The notes under the pieces are model-generated. The model was not told where the DNA came from and did not search any database. It saw nothing but the letters and a program-made list of their open reading frames with translations. Of a DNA stretch of 64,000 nt, positions 22,447 through 34,295 are shown one piece after another. Origin of the DNA: Lineus longissimus (lineage: Eukaryota > Nemertea > Pilidiophora > Heteronemertea > Lineidae); the NCBI RefSeq assembly GCF_910592395.1, contig NC_088308.1, positions 24,937,501 to 25,001,500 on the forward strand, written 5' to 3'. Position 1 is the first letter of the stretch. Each line of letters begins with the position of its first letter. Both the position numbers and the translations under genes were made by a program.

Positions 22447-22492
22447 CTTCTTTTTGAATGATAATGGCATGTTACCCAATATCAAAGCTCAA
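22447..22492 (-). CDS. ANK: Ankyrin, short N-terminal exon (MPLSFKKK)
   Basis: The ATG is at 22470-22468 and the coding part (22447-22470) reads MPLSFKKK, then a strong donor gtaagc in phase 0. A TGA in the same frame lies 18 bases before the ATG, so the start is fixed. The left flank of the exon is a good acceptor, tttctttcag, placing the exon start at 22492 with 22 bases of 5' UTR. It lies 339 bp before the first repeat exon. The lysine-rich end resembles the basic stretch that precedes repeat 1 in vertebrate ankyrins (known family feature, from memory). This is the best-supported N-terminus, though the candidate upstream exons give alternatives. Confidence 0.78.
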
Positions 22493-24351
22493 CTGAAAGA
22501 AACGGTCGAGGCGAAATTCAGAAACCTAGACTGAGCTTAACAGATATTCCAGCAGCTTTCCAACATATTTTGAGTCCAACAGCACATTGTGAAACTTGTT
22601 GAAATCAGTCGACGAGTAGGTGTGCACCTTCAATGTAGCAGATCCCAACATTAATGTATACTACAGGAAGGTAATATTGCACACAGCTGTCAGAGATCAG
22701 ATGAGTGTACTGCCAGACATAGACAAGTACTCCTAATTCACACAACACGATTTGCCGGCAAAGAATCAACTCCCTGATTTATTGGATGAAATGGGAAGCA
22801 GACTCCATGGAGTCAAAGTCAGATCTCCAAGATGAAGTCATTAATACCCAATTAGGGAAATTTTGATTAAATTGTCACACAGAAACTGCCTCCAATACGC
22901 CCCAGTGACAGATTTTAGATGTAATGAAATAATCACACGGCAACTCTGTGTACATATTCTGCTTTATGATATCGCCCCAGCCTGGCCTAGGTAACAACAT
23001 ATGTCATGTACAATCATGAACATGATATCTATGGCCAGCCTGTATGTATCAAAGCCAGCTTGCATATTTGCACTGAGGTTGACTGATGGGAAGCGACTAC
23101 ACTATCAAAGATTCCATCACTGCTCCAATATTGAAACGCTGATAATACTATTTGATGCAGGTCATATAACTATGATTCCGGAATTTTTTACAAGAAACCT
23201 TTACCATCATTCCGGAACTTTTTTTATTGAAGATGTACTCTTATTCTAGATAGGTCATTACTGATGACTGAATAGAGCACAATTTTCATTGCAGGGCCCT
23301 GCCAGATCTTCACATGCACAAGCAGCTCCAATACGTTTATAGACTCCAAGCATCTTCAATTCAAGTGTGTTGTGACAAGCTCTTGACTGTCAAGATAGTC
23401 AACATGACGAGAACTGTTTTTGGAACAAAAGTTGTGCAGATATATCTGTAAATGGAGGTTCTGCATGTAGTTTTAGCCCTCCTTCGACAAAACAGACCAA
23501 AAAAAAACACATCACATGTTTGTCAATGTCCCAGTTCAGGTTTAGTTTTAATACAGCATGACAGACACCTACACAAAACTTGTGACCCACAAACCAGAGC
23601 AATTTTTGGCCAAAGATTGGCCCATCATTTTGAATTATCAGCCAAGTTTCAACTGTCTAATCCAGCACTTAATTGAGGCACTCATTTCCATTACATCAAA
23701 TCATCTAATTAAGCAAAGTGCCGCAACACAGCAGCAAAACTTGGATATTTTGGAATTGCAATTGGACAATTTCTAGTCTGGGTTATTTGTGAATGCATCA
23801 AATTATGTGAAATTGTGCAAGAACTGTGGCAGGTGCATTGGCATATGATATTTTATAGACCTATACAATTGATTATTGTTTTATGCAGTTGTTTGTGTAG
23901 TCCAAGTTTTTCAGATTCAGACATTGTCATATCATTGCCTCAAATCAAAGCCGACCAACAGCAAAAGGATTTTTTTTACAAACTTGTGGGCACATCTCTT
24001 CTCAAAGCAAACTTCATTTAGATCTCAACAGCAAAGGGGAGCATCCGCATAATTATACAATTACTAACAGAACTGCCACAAGCATAATAGCATTCCACAG
24101 GATCATTGAGTCTTAAAGATGAAGACACCCTCCAGCATGAAATATATACAGCTAACAGAAATACCACATTCAGGCTCAGCTCTGAATCATTGCTTTATTT
24201 TTCTCTCACCACGAAAATAACACTTGATTCTGAAGGTAGGCCTATTCCAAACAGACAAGCAGCAGACAAGTACAAAACAGAACAGAGAAGAGAAAAACAC
24301 CCTGGAGAATGTAACATGCACTTCAGTTTGAGGTGACCAAGAAAGCTGTAC

Positions 24352-24401
24352 CTTCCCATATGATTTTCTACACCAAATGTAAAATCTTCAGTTGACGTCA
24401 A
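24352..24401 (-). other. Candidate 5' untranslated exon of the short isoform
   Basis: A 50-bp block preceded by an excellent acceptor (pyrimidine-rich ctacttcttcctgcag) and followed by donor gtacag. It is open but leaves in phase 2, so it does not fit as coding sequence before the phase-0 repeat exon. As untranslated leader it could join the exon at 22492. A 14-bp perfect palindrome with the core TGACGTCA straddles the acceptor. Confidence 0.35.
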
Positions 24402-24755
24402 CTGCAGGAAGAAGTAGGTAGATGACTGATGTTAGGAGTTAAGACAAGCAGAGAAGCTTGAAGCATTGCTTTCAGCCAGGTGAAAAGATAGCCATGCATA
24501 GTACATTTCACCACTTTCCAACCAAGTGGAGGAAGAGGATTCCATCAGGTGGAATGCATATTGAAGCATCCTGCAAAGAAGCAGTTTTTTGTCAGTGCGA
24601 TGTAAACATCAGCTTGTCCACCGGTAAAACAAATCACTGAGACAACTGCCATTGACAGCATCATATGGGTGCAGTCAAATCCAACATGGCCACCTAAGTC
24701 CAAAATGGCCGCCAAGATACAATTCAAACAGATGAATAGATAAATAAGTTATTAC

Positions 24756-24910
24756 CTCAAGATGTGACCAGAAGCGTGAAAGATTGGTCAAGATGACCTC
24801 AGAATAATAATCCTCGGATACCGTCCGAGCAGAATACTGCCAAGTACGACGCATAATTGAGAGATATGATATCCAGTCTCCACTGCACTATGCGGCGCTA
24901 ACTCAAATGT
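24756..24910 (-). promoter_or_regulatory. Candidate promoter and untranslated first exon of the short isoform
   Basis: Between about 24770 and 24910 CpG dinucleotides are clearly denser than in the CpG-poor surroundings. The minus strand ends in a usable donor (CTTGAG then gtaata, exon end at 24756). No TATA box is visible. An octamer ATTTGCAT lies just upstream at 24967-24974. A YY1-like AAATGGCCGCC stretch lies 60-70 bp to the left (about 24702). The start position is approximate; this is inference from composition and one splice signal. Confidence 0.32.
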
Positions 24911-26104
24911 TTGGAAGAGCGTTCACAAAAATTTTCGATAAATGAAAAACAAAGCAAATCGTTTTCATTTGCATCGCAGCCTGAACAAGTAAACAAACCA
25001 GCATGAGATTATGTAGAGCATAATTGATTTGTATTGAAAAGTTAATTCACCACCTCCTTAACAAGTGTGAGGCATGCTCATCATCTGTTCATCAACTGTC
25101 ATCCAATTTTAATGGATGATCCACTTTACCGAATTTCTAATGAGGACACATTGTAGATTGGATGGCTATATCTTCAAGAACACCACAGTGAGACAAACTG
25201 TGGGGGCTACCGTACAGTATGTGCATTTGTGTGCATAAGAACAGTTGGCCATCTTGACTTCCAAGGTTTTGATAGCAATGCGCCCTAGGTATGCACCCCT
25301 TGGTCTATTTTGGGTCTTAGACAAAAGGGATACATATATGGAGTGTCTTGGGATGTTATTTTCCGTGACAGATGATGATCATCCTTTATATCAAAGACCA
25401 CAAGTGAATCGGGCATCATTGCCTCAGGATGGGATGTTAGTTCCTGCAAATCGAATTTGATCAATGTGGCCACCGCACACCCCATTTCTGAAAAGTAAGA
25501 CACTGCCTCTGCCTCATTCCATTAGCTTGTCAAACCTCGCCCTCCCTCGCAATCCATAATAGTAGACTCAACTTACGGGCAATAGAATGGTACATTAACC
25601 ATAACATATCCAACCCTCGGAACATGTTTGTCGATATAATTGCAGATAATGGAATTCATCCCCCAAGAGTATTCATATAGAGTACCCTGCTCTGAAGTAG
25701 TTATCTGCATGAAAACCCGAGAGGCCAATACATTTCAAATATCTGACACCCAAGGAAGCAAACTGGTCCAAAGAACAGCCAAAACAAAAGAATTCAGGAG
25801 TCCAGCATTCCTTTGCAAAGGTTTTAAGTTAATGATGGTTTGTTAGCAGATGCTTTTTGTGCCACTTATGTTTTGCACAGAACACTTCTGTCTTATGTTT
25901 GGTCATGGTCTTTGCTCACAACGGTGTAAGCAGATCAAAAGATTCACTCACATTGATTGGCCTCAATGTTCCTCAAGTCTGGAGTCCTGAGAGCAATTAG
26001 GGCTGATACCAGCTGGCAGGATGCATATATTGGTTGACCTCAAGATTCAGGTCACTTTCACTTCAAAATCAGGATGTTGTTGAAAAACTGATTGTCAAGG
26101 CCTT

Positions 26105-26215
26105 TACTTCCCCCCAACCTTTTTTTCTGCTCAAAATGAACCAACATCATCAGCCCCAAAACTTTTTTGACTTTGAAATTTTTTCAAAATGTTGAACTTA
26201 TTCAAGGAAACCAAC
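26105..26215 (-). repeat. A-rich dispersed element, reversed copy
   Basis: The plus strand reads tttctgctcaaaatgaacc, then ccccaaaacttttttgactt and ttttttcaaaatgttgaactt, the reverse complement of the 60.2-kb copy with moderate divergence. Confidence 0.75.
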
Positions 26216-26399
26216 AGCTTGCCCTGCAGCAAAAAACTGATTCTGTACACCCTTTCAAGCTAACACTTCAGATGGAGGTTCCTTGAGCAGTCATTGACTG
26301 GTTAGTATTTGCTCATAATATTGTTCCAAAACATTCTAACTAGCCAAGAAATGTCTGGAAGAGATTCCTTGCAACTATATAGCACTGCCCATTACCTAC

Positions 26400-26423
26400 C
26401 TGTGCATGCGCTGCATAGGACAT
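26400..26423 (-). CDS. Weak candidate first exon (MSYAAHAQ)
   Basis: Eight codons, MSYAAHAQ, directly followed by a strong donor (CACAG then gtaggt) in phase 0. An in-frame TGA lies 33 bases upstream of the ATG, and several CpGs are clustered here. It would splice in frame to repeat 1. Short ATG-to-donor stretches arise by chance, so this is only a lead. Confidence 0.25.
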
Positions 26424-28307
26424 AACGTTATGTTTGCCAGTTTCGAGATATCATATGCCAAGTATCAGAAGTGAAAGGAACAGTTAAAGTAAAATACACC
26501 CTTCAGTGTCTCAGCATTGGATTGGATGATTGGATGAGCAGCAAAAATTTCAAGAGCATGTTCTCAAGTCCAGACGGTCCGTATTGATCAGCAATTCCAG
26601 ACTCCTAGTGTTCTCTCCATTCTTTCCCAAAGCAAACTTCAGTACCCAGTTGATGGCAAATCCTTGGGGTCAAGACGTGCATGGGCATGAATGCATTGTT
26701 ACCATTTTCCCTAGGTCAACAAGTAGATTCATGCTTAGAATGAAGATAGATATCTTGACTCTAGTTACTAAATTATGGTAACCTCTGATGAAGTGATAGG
26801 CAAGAGTCAGAACCTAAAAAATAAATAAATAATTTGACTTTGCAAGAATGGTGTTGACCTTGCTCAATTGTGAACACAAGATTGTAGGCACCAACTAGGC
26901 CCTATATCTAGCCTAATCAATAAGAAACATGTAGCCAATTAGAATCTGTTTCAATATATTTATAAAACAACCGTATATCACATACATTAAACTGCACTTT
27001 GAGTGCGAATGTCAGGTAAAGTAAAGGTGGGGTGAATATCCGAATGTACAATCCCTGCACATACCTGGGTGATGCAGGATTATTGAGAGCCCAGCCACAA
27101 CATTAAACAAATCTTGAAGATGCAGAAAAAACGTTCTAGAAACTTACTCTGATATTGAAATATTTCTTCATAGTTAGATCCTAAACTAAAATATACCAGT
27201 ATTACCAGCCAATTTTACCCGAAATTTTGAAAACCGAAAATTTAAATTGAGCACTAAAGAGCCCAGCTCTTTCATCCAAGATGGCTGGTGGTGGCTTTGA
27301 AAAGTTACCTTCCGGTGCTATCTGTTAGCAGGCATAGCGGACGAAAATAGCAACACGTACCTCCACAAGCCAGAAGATGTCAGTTTCAAGTTACGAAACA
27401 GCAATGTTACCTTGGAAGCCATATCTGGTGGATGCATTGCCTACAGATTGTTCGTTGAATGATTTACTTTGCAAAAATCAAGAAGAATTTTCACATTTTT
27501 GCATCAAAGTTAGGTGTTTAGGTGTAACACTATGCATACCGCTTTGAAAACAGCTTCCAAACAGAAAACGCATTTGCCATTCCACTGCAAGAGGCGCTGA
27601 TCTGGAAGGAGGCGTAGTCTTCAGTGCTGTTTGCTTACAGTTTGGACTGGGTCAATCGTCATCCAGTGCCATAGTCACACAAGGCCAATGGTATTCACAA
27701 AACATCATCTTTTGTGATACATTATTGCCTGTGTGATACAAAAGGAAGCAGTTGTGACATCACTTGGGCAGGTCACATCGCTACGTTATAAGGAAATTAT
27801 CTCCTATCAATCATCACATAAAAAGCTTCGATAATAGATGCTGACCTAATTAACATAACTTGGCCAATTCAATGAAATATTAATATGCCAAATTATCCTT
27901 GGGTTATTATTGCTTTTCCTCTACGGTGGTGAAACATTTAGCCCAGTATCAAGTAGAGTGGTCGCCTATTCCAATTCAAGTGTAGGTAAAAATGATGTAC
28001 ATTTGTGCAGCGATATGTACACTGATGCACATTATGAGGATTACTTCACAGCGAACTGCATAACAAGTCGAAGAGGAAAATGAGACAAAAACTATGTCTG
28101 ATATTTGTGTGAACAATAACCACTGATTGGCAAATTATTTCTGCTTACTGTGGCTTATACATGCAGGCCTATATGATGAGTAGTCTGGTGAGATGGAGTA
28201 AGATGATATCACAGGAAAACTGAAGTAGTTGCTTGGTCAAGTGCAAGTTGCCAGTCCCATGATTCACAATGCATCATTCCACAGTACAACACTTACTGCA
28301 CTGGTAG

Positions 28308-28860
28308 CAAAGTAGGTTGCTTATCAATGCAATGGAGAGTTAAGCAGGTTGCTTATCAACTGATGGAGAGCAAAGTAGGTTGCTTATCAACTGATGGAGA
28401 GCAAAGTAGGTTGCTTATCAACTGATGGAGAGCAAAGTAGGTTGCTTATCAACTGATGGAGAGCAAAGTAGGTTGCTTACCGACTGATAGAGAGTAAAGT
28501 AGGTTGCTTATCAACTGATGGAGAACAAAGTAGGTGATTATCAACTGATGAAGAGCAAAGCAGGTTGCTTATCAACTGATAGAGAGTAAAGTAGGTTGCT
28601 TATCAACTGATAGAGAGTAAAGTAGGTTGCTTATCAACTGATGGAGAACAAAGTAGGTGCTTATCAACTGATGAAGAGCAAAGCAGGTTGCTTATCAACT
28701 GATAGAGAGTAAAGTAGGTTGCTTATCAACTGATGGAGAACAAAGTAGGTGCTTATCAACTGATACAGAGCAACGTATATTGCTCATCAACAGATGGAGA
28801 ACAAAGTAGGTTGTTTATCAACAGATACAGAGCAAAGTAGGTTGCTTATTAACCAATGAG
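28308..28860. repeat. 31-bp minisatellite, about 18 copies, with higher-order units
   Basis: Units of roughly aaagtaggttgcttatcaac followed by tgatggagagc repeat every 31 bp; some are one base shorter. Variants (tgatgg, tgatag, tgatgaag; agtagg, gcagg) recur in the same order, so a block of about three units has itself been duplicated (around 28550-28640 and 28675-28740). It lies in the intron to the left of the candidate exon at 29098. No spacers, so not a CRISPR. Confidence 0.93.
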
Positions 28861-29097
28861 GACCACGAAGGGTGAGGAGTATGGGACCTGGCCTGGCCAT
28901 TCACCCGGGCTGGTGCGGCCACTAAAGAGCAACAGGGAAGCACGTAGAGACAGAAGCCCATTCTGCACATACCCCTTGGTTCTGATATTTGTTCTGACCA
29001 TGAGAAATCATTAGCCTGTAAGGCCGGTCTACATAAGTTGCCTACACTGCAGCAGAAGAAAGTTCATAAACCCATGCCATCAACTGAAATGACTTAC

Positions 29098-29211
29098 GTG
29101 TAGGCCGTCTTCGACGTAATGCCCAGCATCACTGAGCGTTTCATCCACCGCCCATGTCCCCAGCTGTATTCCACCTCCTAGACCATCCATCCTGCTACTT
29201 GCACTGCTACA
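29098..29211 (-). CDS. Candidate N-terminal exon (CSSASSRMDGLGGG...)
   Basis: 38 codons between acceptor ataatcgggacag and a strong donor gtaagt, phase 0 at both ends. It starts CSSASSRMDGLGGGIQLG and ends HYVEDGLH. It can be internal, or a first exon from the ATG at 29190 (A at -3, G at +4). In-frame TAA lies upstream of the acceptor. Five CpGs in the last 65 bases stand out against the background. It would join SDGNASF of repeat 1 in frame. Not recognised from known ankyrins. Confidence 0.5.
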
Positions 29212-31009
29212 CTGTCCCGATTATATCCAAAGGGATGATGACAATTTCACGAGAATAATTGCAGCACCAATGATGCTGTAATTACCAGCAAGCGAACAGA
29301 GAATAAAATGCTATTAACTAGTGGTTTATAGCTGGAAGTCGAATCGGTTGTCCTTTCGTGGTATCATTACAGCACTGACCCACAGAGAGTTTGAAGTCAT
29401 CATCCAAAACTCAAACCAACAAAATCGATTATTGAGTAAATCCAGAATTGAACTGACGCTGGGATGTCTCAAATAGGTACACAAACTTCGGTCCAGTCAG
29501 AGCAACAATCTTCCATGGGATTCCAAAATCCAGCACAAACTTTCAAATCAAACAACCACATGGACTGCTGAAATATCAATGTCTGAACTGTTCAGAAATG
29601 AACAGAAACTTCTACACTCAGCAGGGCCAGACCAACTAATTAAATTCCAAAGCAGCTGGTTAATAAGATTCTGCTTCAAATTGGCAGGAACACTCAACAG
29701 TGGTCAATCACACTGGAAACCAAAACACATAACAAGGTAAAAGAACTCAATTCCACAGTAAGAACTAAATTGGAAGCTGTGTTCCTTTGCTTTGGAATCG
29801 ACAAAACTAAATATGTGTGCTTGTCAAAGTGCAGTGCACCAAGGTATGCGAAAAGCATCAAGTTCACTGTTTCAGGTCACCTTATCAGCAGGATAAAAAA
29901 CACAGGAGTATTCATTTTGGAATTTAATTTCAGGACAAACTTATAGACAAGAAGAAGGTCACCAGAATGTTCAGGTGAACATGTCTGATGTTCGTGAAGG
30001 AATAACACTATGTGAGGAAAAAGTTAATTGGCGGCGGAAATTGCAAATCAATATGAACTGGGAATCGGCCTCTATTACCTACATGTATATATAAATTATG
30101 GTATACTGCTTTCAGCTGCAGCGGCCTGGACCATTATACATTCTGTCTGTCATTCAGATTTATGGCTGACCCACCAGGGTCAAGTGGTAACTTTTTCTTG
30201 CCATTCTTTTACACTGGCTATGCTACAATGCGTATTGCCTGTAAGGTCATGGGAATGTTTGCTACATTGACCACTTTATGAGACAACAGTGGATAGCAAC
30301 CTCAAAGGCAACACTAAAAGAGTATGGATCATGAAACAGAAAGAAAGACCCATATCAGTATTACCATTGGCCCAGGTCCACCAAAGCCAACACAGGTGAT
30401 TCCTTCTCCAAATCGCTGATAGAGAGTCTCCTACATTCCAAATCACCCACCAATGCTCAATTTAGTCAATAAGATGATTCTTTCCCCGATGGTTTGTTGT
30501 TGTCCATGTAGACCAGAATCTAGGTGTCGTTAGCCATAACTGGTAGATAGTAGGGCGTTTCCTAAGGCAGGAGATACAGTGTTGATGAGGATGTCGGGAA
30601 CAGCTTCCCACCAAGTTAATACATGTACAGCAAAACTGATATATAGCAGCTGGAAGCAACCACATTTCATAATACTTCAGCTCAGGGGCACAGCACCATT
30701 AAAATAATCTTTACCAGCAGAAACCTCGACGAAGTGTTCACTACGGAGGCAAATGAAGAGACTGGTGCTGTCCTCATGTGTTCCTCAGCAATACCAAAAT
30801 GAACAAACTTGGCAAGCTATGCCATCACGGCAAGCAAAGTAAAATCGTGCATTCCCTATCATCGTGGCCAGTCATGACAAGAGTCAACCGAGATATATTT
30901 CAATGATCTTATCCCCCATCCCCCACATCCATCATCGTCGATGCGCTACCTGACCAGCAGACATCTCTCAACTGATCCACTTTCCATCACCTCACCAATC
31001 CAACACTCC

Positions 31010-31110
31010 TCACGCTCTGCTGGCCAAGCAGAGTGAACTCTCTTCCCAATGGCTGGATGTTCCAGACAGCTGTAATCCATCTATCAATTGAGGTGATCAG
31101 TGAAATGAAT
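31010..31110 (-). mobile_element. Possible LINE 3' remnant, copy A
   Basis: Minus-strand translation gives LITSIDRW then AVWN, a degenerate match to the copy at 31.6 kb. The V/IWN signature is common near the C-terminus of LINE reverse transcriptases. Too short and broken to assign firmly. Confidence 0.22.
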
Positions 31111-31424
31111 CACCAGCTTCAGCAGAACATGGAGCAATATTGGAATTTTGTTTAATCTCAACAGGTTTCCTTTTTGACTAAGAGACGAGTCTTTGCAGCA
31201 ATCAAAACTGCACAAAGGGAGGAAGGGGCAGGCTCACCACACAAATGGCGATGATTCCAGACTGAACATTCTCACTTCGGCCTACCAGGGAAAGGGATCA
31301 CAGCTCTGGTGTAATATCGGTACATTTGCCACAAGAACATGTCAGTGCAGAGAGTCTCAGGAAGAAAGCGAGGCTTCACCTAAAGAATGGGGATATCAGA
31401 CGGTTGACTCTTCAAGCCGAGCCA

Positions 31425-31823
31425 TCATAAGCTCTGGGAGAAGATCCTTGCCACAATATTTCGTATAATGACAACAGGTGCCCTTTGTCTTGTATGCGAG
31501 AAACCAGTTTCCTCAGTCTGCAGTCTGATAGGAACAAAGAAGGACATTTGGCTTTGAATAAAGCTAGGCATGAACAAGCCGGTTGAAAGGAGATTATTCC
31601 AGACAGAACCAGCAATGCAAATTCTTCTCTCAGTTGAAGTGATCAATAAGATATATAAATGACCAACTCTGGCCAAATGCGATATTGACACTTGACGTAG
31701 CAGATATAAGTTCAGCTGATGCCCAGCAACACCCACCAGGAATATGATTTTCTTTTGAAGCAGCCACACCCACTCTTTAATAGTTTCAAGTACAAGATTC
31801 TTCAACAACAGCAACAGGTACAT
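31425..31823 (-). mobile_element. Possible LINE 3' remnant, copy B
   Basis: An open frame of about 132 codons reads LITSTERRICIAGSVWNNL in its middle, resembling a LINE reverse-transcriptase tail, and is related to the copy at 31.0 kb. No RT catalytic motif is visible. It could be a chance open frame. Confidence 0.25.
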
Positions 31824-32306
31824 TCTGTGAATGACTCATCTTGGTCGTTTATCAAAGAGCGTTTTTTTCCGAGGGGTATAAAAATTGTGCCATTGTGGCA
31901 AAATGGATTAGCAACATTGACTGAAGAAGTTTGGTTCTTTGATGATTGCACAGCTCCAACATCCGTAGTTGACAAACACCTTGACACAAAGAGTTTTATA
32001 TGATGGATGGATTCAATATCAAACTCTTTCTAATCACAAATTTGTGATGTCCTGAGTAAAGGCAGCACTTTATTAAAGAATAGGCGATGACATCCAGTCT
32101 TCCTGTTGCTCATATAGCTAACTGGGTGAGATGAATAAAGAGTAGTAAATGCTTTTATCTAAAACTCCATGTACATTTACGCTTGGCCTTTCTGTACAAA
32201 ATTGAAGTAAAATCATTTGCTAGCCTTTATTCATATCACCCAATGTCCTAGTGTACAAGGAGACACAGTGACTTGCTTGGTCAAGAGAGGTGACAGGAGA
32301 AGTACA

Positions 32307-32345
32307 TGTTCATCAATGTGTTTTTGGTGAACACATTGATGAACA
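32307..32345. repeat. Perfect 16-bp inverted repeat with 7-base loop
   Basis: tgttcatcaatgtgtt and its exact reverse complement flank tttggtg. Could fold as a small hairpin in RNA. No homology recognised. Confidence 0.9.
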
Positions 32346-34117
32346 GGTTGGCAGAACAAGAACTTGCTGCGAATTATCTCAAATTACCTCTATTCAAGTT
32401 CTAATTTGGCAAGATTCTCATCAAAGAAGGCAATTCTGTTGTTTATTGAAATTTTGAAAGAAGCCTGGAGTATGGTATTGGTTTTTTGTCAGCACATCAT
32501 GTTTCTGCATCAAAATGGAGTTCTAATCATGTTATTAGTCAGCGCCAATGTTTTCAGGCATAAATTCAGCTCATCCGTCGCGATGACAAATCATCCTTGG
32601 GATTGAGTCTAAAAACTGATCAAACTCATTGATAAATTTTTCCTCTAGGGAACCCAAGATGAGAACATTATCCCTTTAAAGGAGAGTGACTGGGGCGAAA
32701 TGTGGCATTCCAATTATGCGCTTCAATGGATAACACCCCGGCTTAGACAGTATACGAGATATGACAAACTCCCGACGTTGCTACATTTCCATTGCTCAAC
32801 ATGATGGGATGGACCTGTTGAAGGGGATCTAGTGGACGCCATCATGTGCAGCATCAGAGTGACAGAGTGAGGGTGATTCATTAAAAGAACGATTCTTTCA
32901 CGCTGGAATGAGCAGACACTACCAGATGAATGACTAGCTGCAACATGCTGAGCAATGTGGCTTTTTTCGTTTTAGTTGTCCAATATCTAATTTTTTCAAG
33001 TTAGAGGCAATATCTTGTACACTAATGAAACTTTCTTGATCATTTTATGAGAGCTAGCCAGTCAAGTGCTCCAGTTATTGAAATATGATGGCATTGCGTT
33101 TTAATCTTCAACAGGATCAGTCTATCCATGTTCTTGAGTAGGTTAGGATTAAGTTCAGAATGCCTACTTTTTCTTTCAACAACGAAGCTAACTTCTGGAA
33201 TCAACTTGGCAAACCAATCGACTCTATAATACCGATGATTATTTCAGTTTTTCACTTGGCTACTAAGATATGCAGCACGCAACTATGGAGAAAACTTGCT
33301 GAATCAACATTAATGACGATGAACAGCTAAGTTTTTTCACTCAGCTGGACATCAAGCAATGTGGTGAGCAGAGTAAAAAGTAAAAAATTTGCTGAGTGAA
33401 CTGACAAGGTATTTGTCACTCTTTATCACCTCCGCTGCGCAGGAAAACGAATAGTGCTCTGGCAATAGCCAGTTAATTCAGTTTTGCTGCACGAGTTCAC
33501 AGCCATTGTGGTTAATCGCCAATGTTTAATGTCTACAGAAGTCTTCCGGGGTGAATTGATCCTCTTTTATGAGACTCCCCATCACCATGCCACAATATAA
33601 ACCTGAAGCCGTGTTTTTCACGGTGATAGTTAATTGAAAAGTTGGCATGACCAGACTGTGGCCATTTTGCAGATGGTTAACTAAATGGATGACTGCTATG
33701 AGAGTAGCACTTTCAGTTTCAGTGAAGTAGCTCTGAGAGGATATTGTGTGTAAAGGCTGGTTTTCACATTATGACCACCCAAGTGTAATGCTAGCTGGCT
33801 TCATATTCTGACAGTGAGAGTGTACTGTGTATGACGACTGGTTTTATGTTCAAGAGAGGGATTCATCATGAAAAAGAGCAATTTCAAGGCAAATTCTTAT
33901 CTTCAGTGGAACATGCCTCAGAAAGCTATTTAGACATTTACATCAATTGCTTGCTCACATCAATATGGCAGACATGTTTTCAACATTAGCGAGAGCAGAT
34001 GTCTTGAGAACTAAGTAAGGTGGATAAATATGGCTATTATTTCCCAGCGGACTGTATAATACTTTTAGTGCCATAGGCCACCCAATCCAATTAAACCAAA
34101 TTAGACATCTCTCTGTC

Positions 34118-34295
34118 AAGAATGCCAACTTTTCTTCAAGCATGGTCAATAAGAACTTCTCTGGTGGATTTTGAGTTTGCTTGGTACAAACTTCTCTCAC
34201 ATTTGATGAAGTCTCACCCTCTCACCCTATTTACATCAACTGCTTCCTATACTGTCCAGAATGCCAACTTTTCTCCAAACATGGTCAAGAAGAAA
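34118..34295. repeat. Paired direct repeat of about 37 bp, 139 bp apart
   Basis: gaatgccaacttttcttcaa...catggtcaataagaa near 34121 and gaatgccaacttttctccaa...catggtcaagaagaa near 34260 differ at a few positions. The flanks are less alike, so this may be an old tandem duplication. Confidence 0.7.

Larger units (their letters stand above)
7172..22492 (-). other. ANK: Ankyrin gene: exons of the complete 24-repeat ankyrin domain
   Basis: Seventeen exons read right to left join without a frame break into 832 codons (822 without the 30-bp microexon). Ankyrins are cytoplasmic adaptors; their 24 ankyrin repeats form a solenoid that holds membrane proteins such as ion channels, exchangers and L1-type adhesion molecules, while downstream domains bind spectrin. 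All 24 repeats are present and in order. Each repeat exon begins with a G-x-TPLH type motif at the same place, and introns fall between repeats in phase 0. That pattern, plus wording such as [20 protein letters not shown], identifies a canonical ankyrin rather than one of the many other ankyrin-repeat proteins. The ZU5, UPA and death domains are not in this window and should lie to the left. I cannot tell whether this is the organism's only ankyrin gene. Nothing suggests a pseudogene: there are no stops or frameshifts in any exon. Confidence 0.97.
22493..28307. other. Proximal 5' region of the ankyrin gene
   Basis: No exon beyond the candidates at 24352, 24756 and 26423. A further ATG-to-donor block, MASK then gtaaca (27422-27411), lies in a slightly CpG-richer stretch near 27.3-27.6 kb and is too short to list. 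One reversed A-rich repeat at 26.1 kb. Confidence 0.55.

Noticed and set aside
22471-22485. Upstream extension of the MPLSFKKK frame from a TTG codon
   Set aside because: Non-ATG start is not expected; a TGA precedes it and the acceptor lies just beyond, so it is leader.
28308-28860. Regular repeats that might be taken for a CRISPR array
   Set aside because: Head-to-tail 31-bp units without unique spacers, in a eukaryotic intron: a minisatellite.
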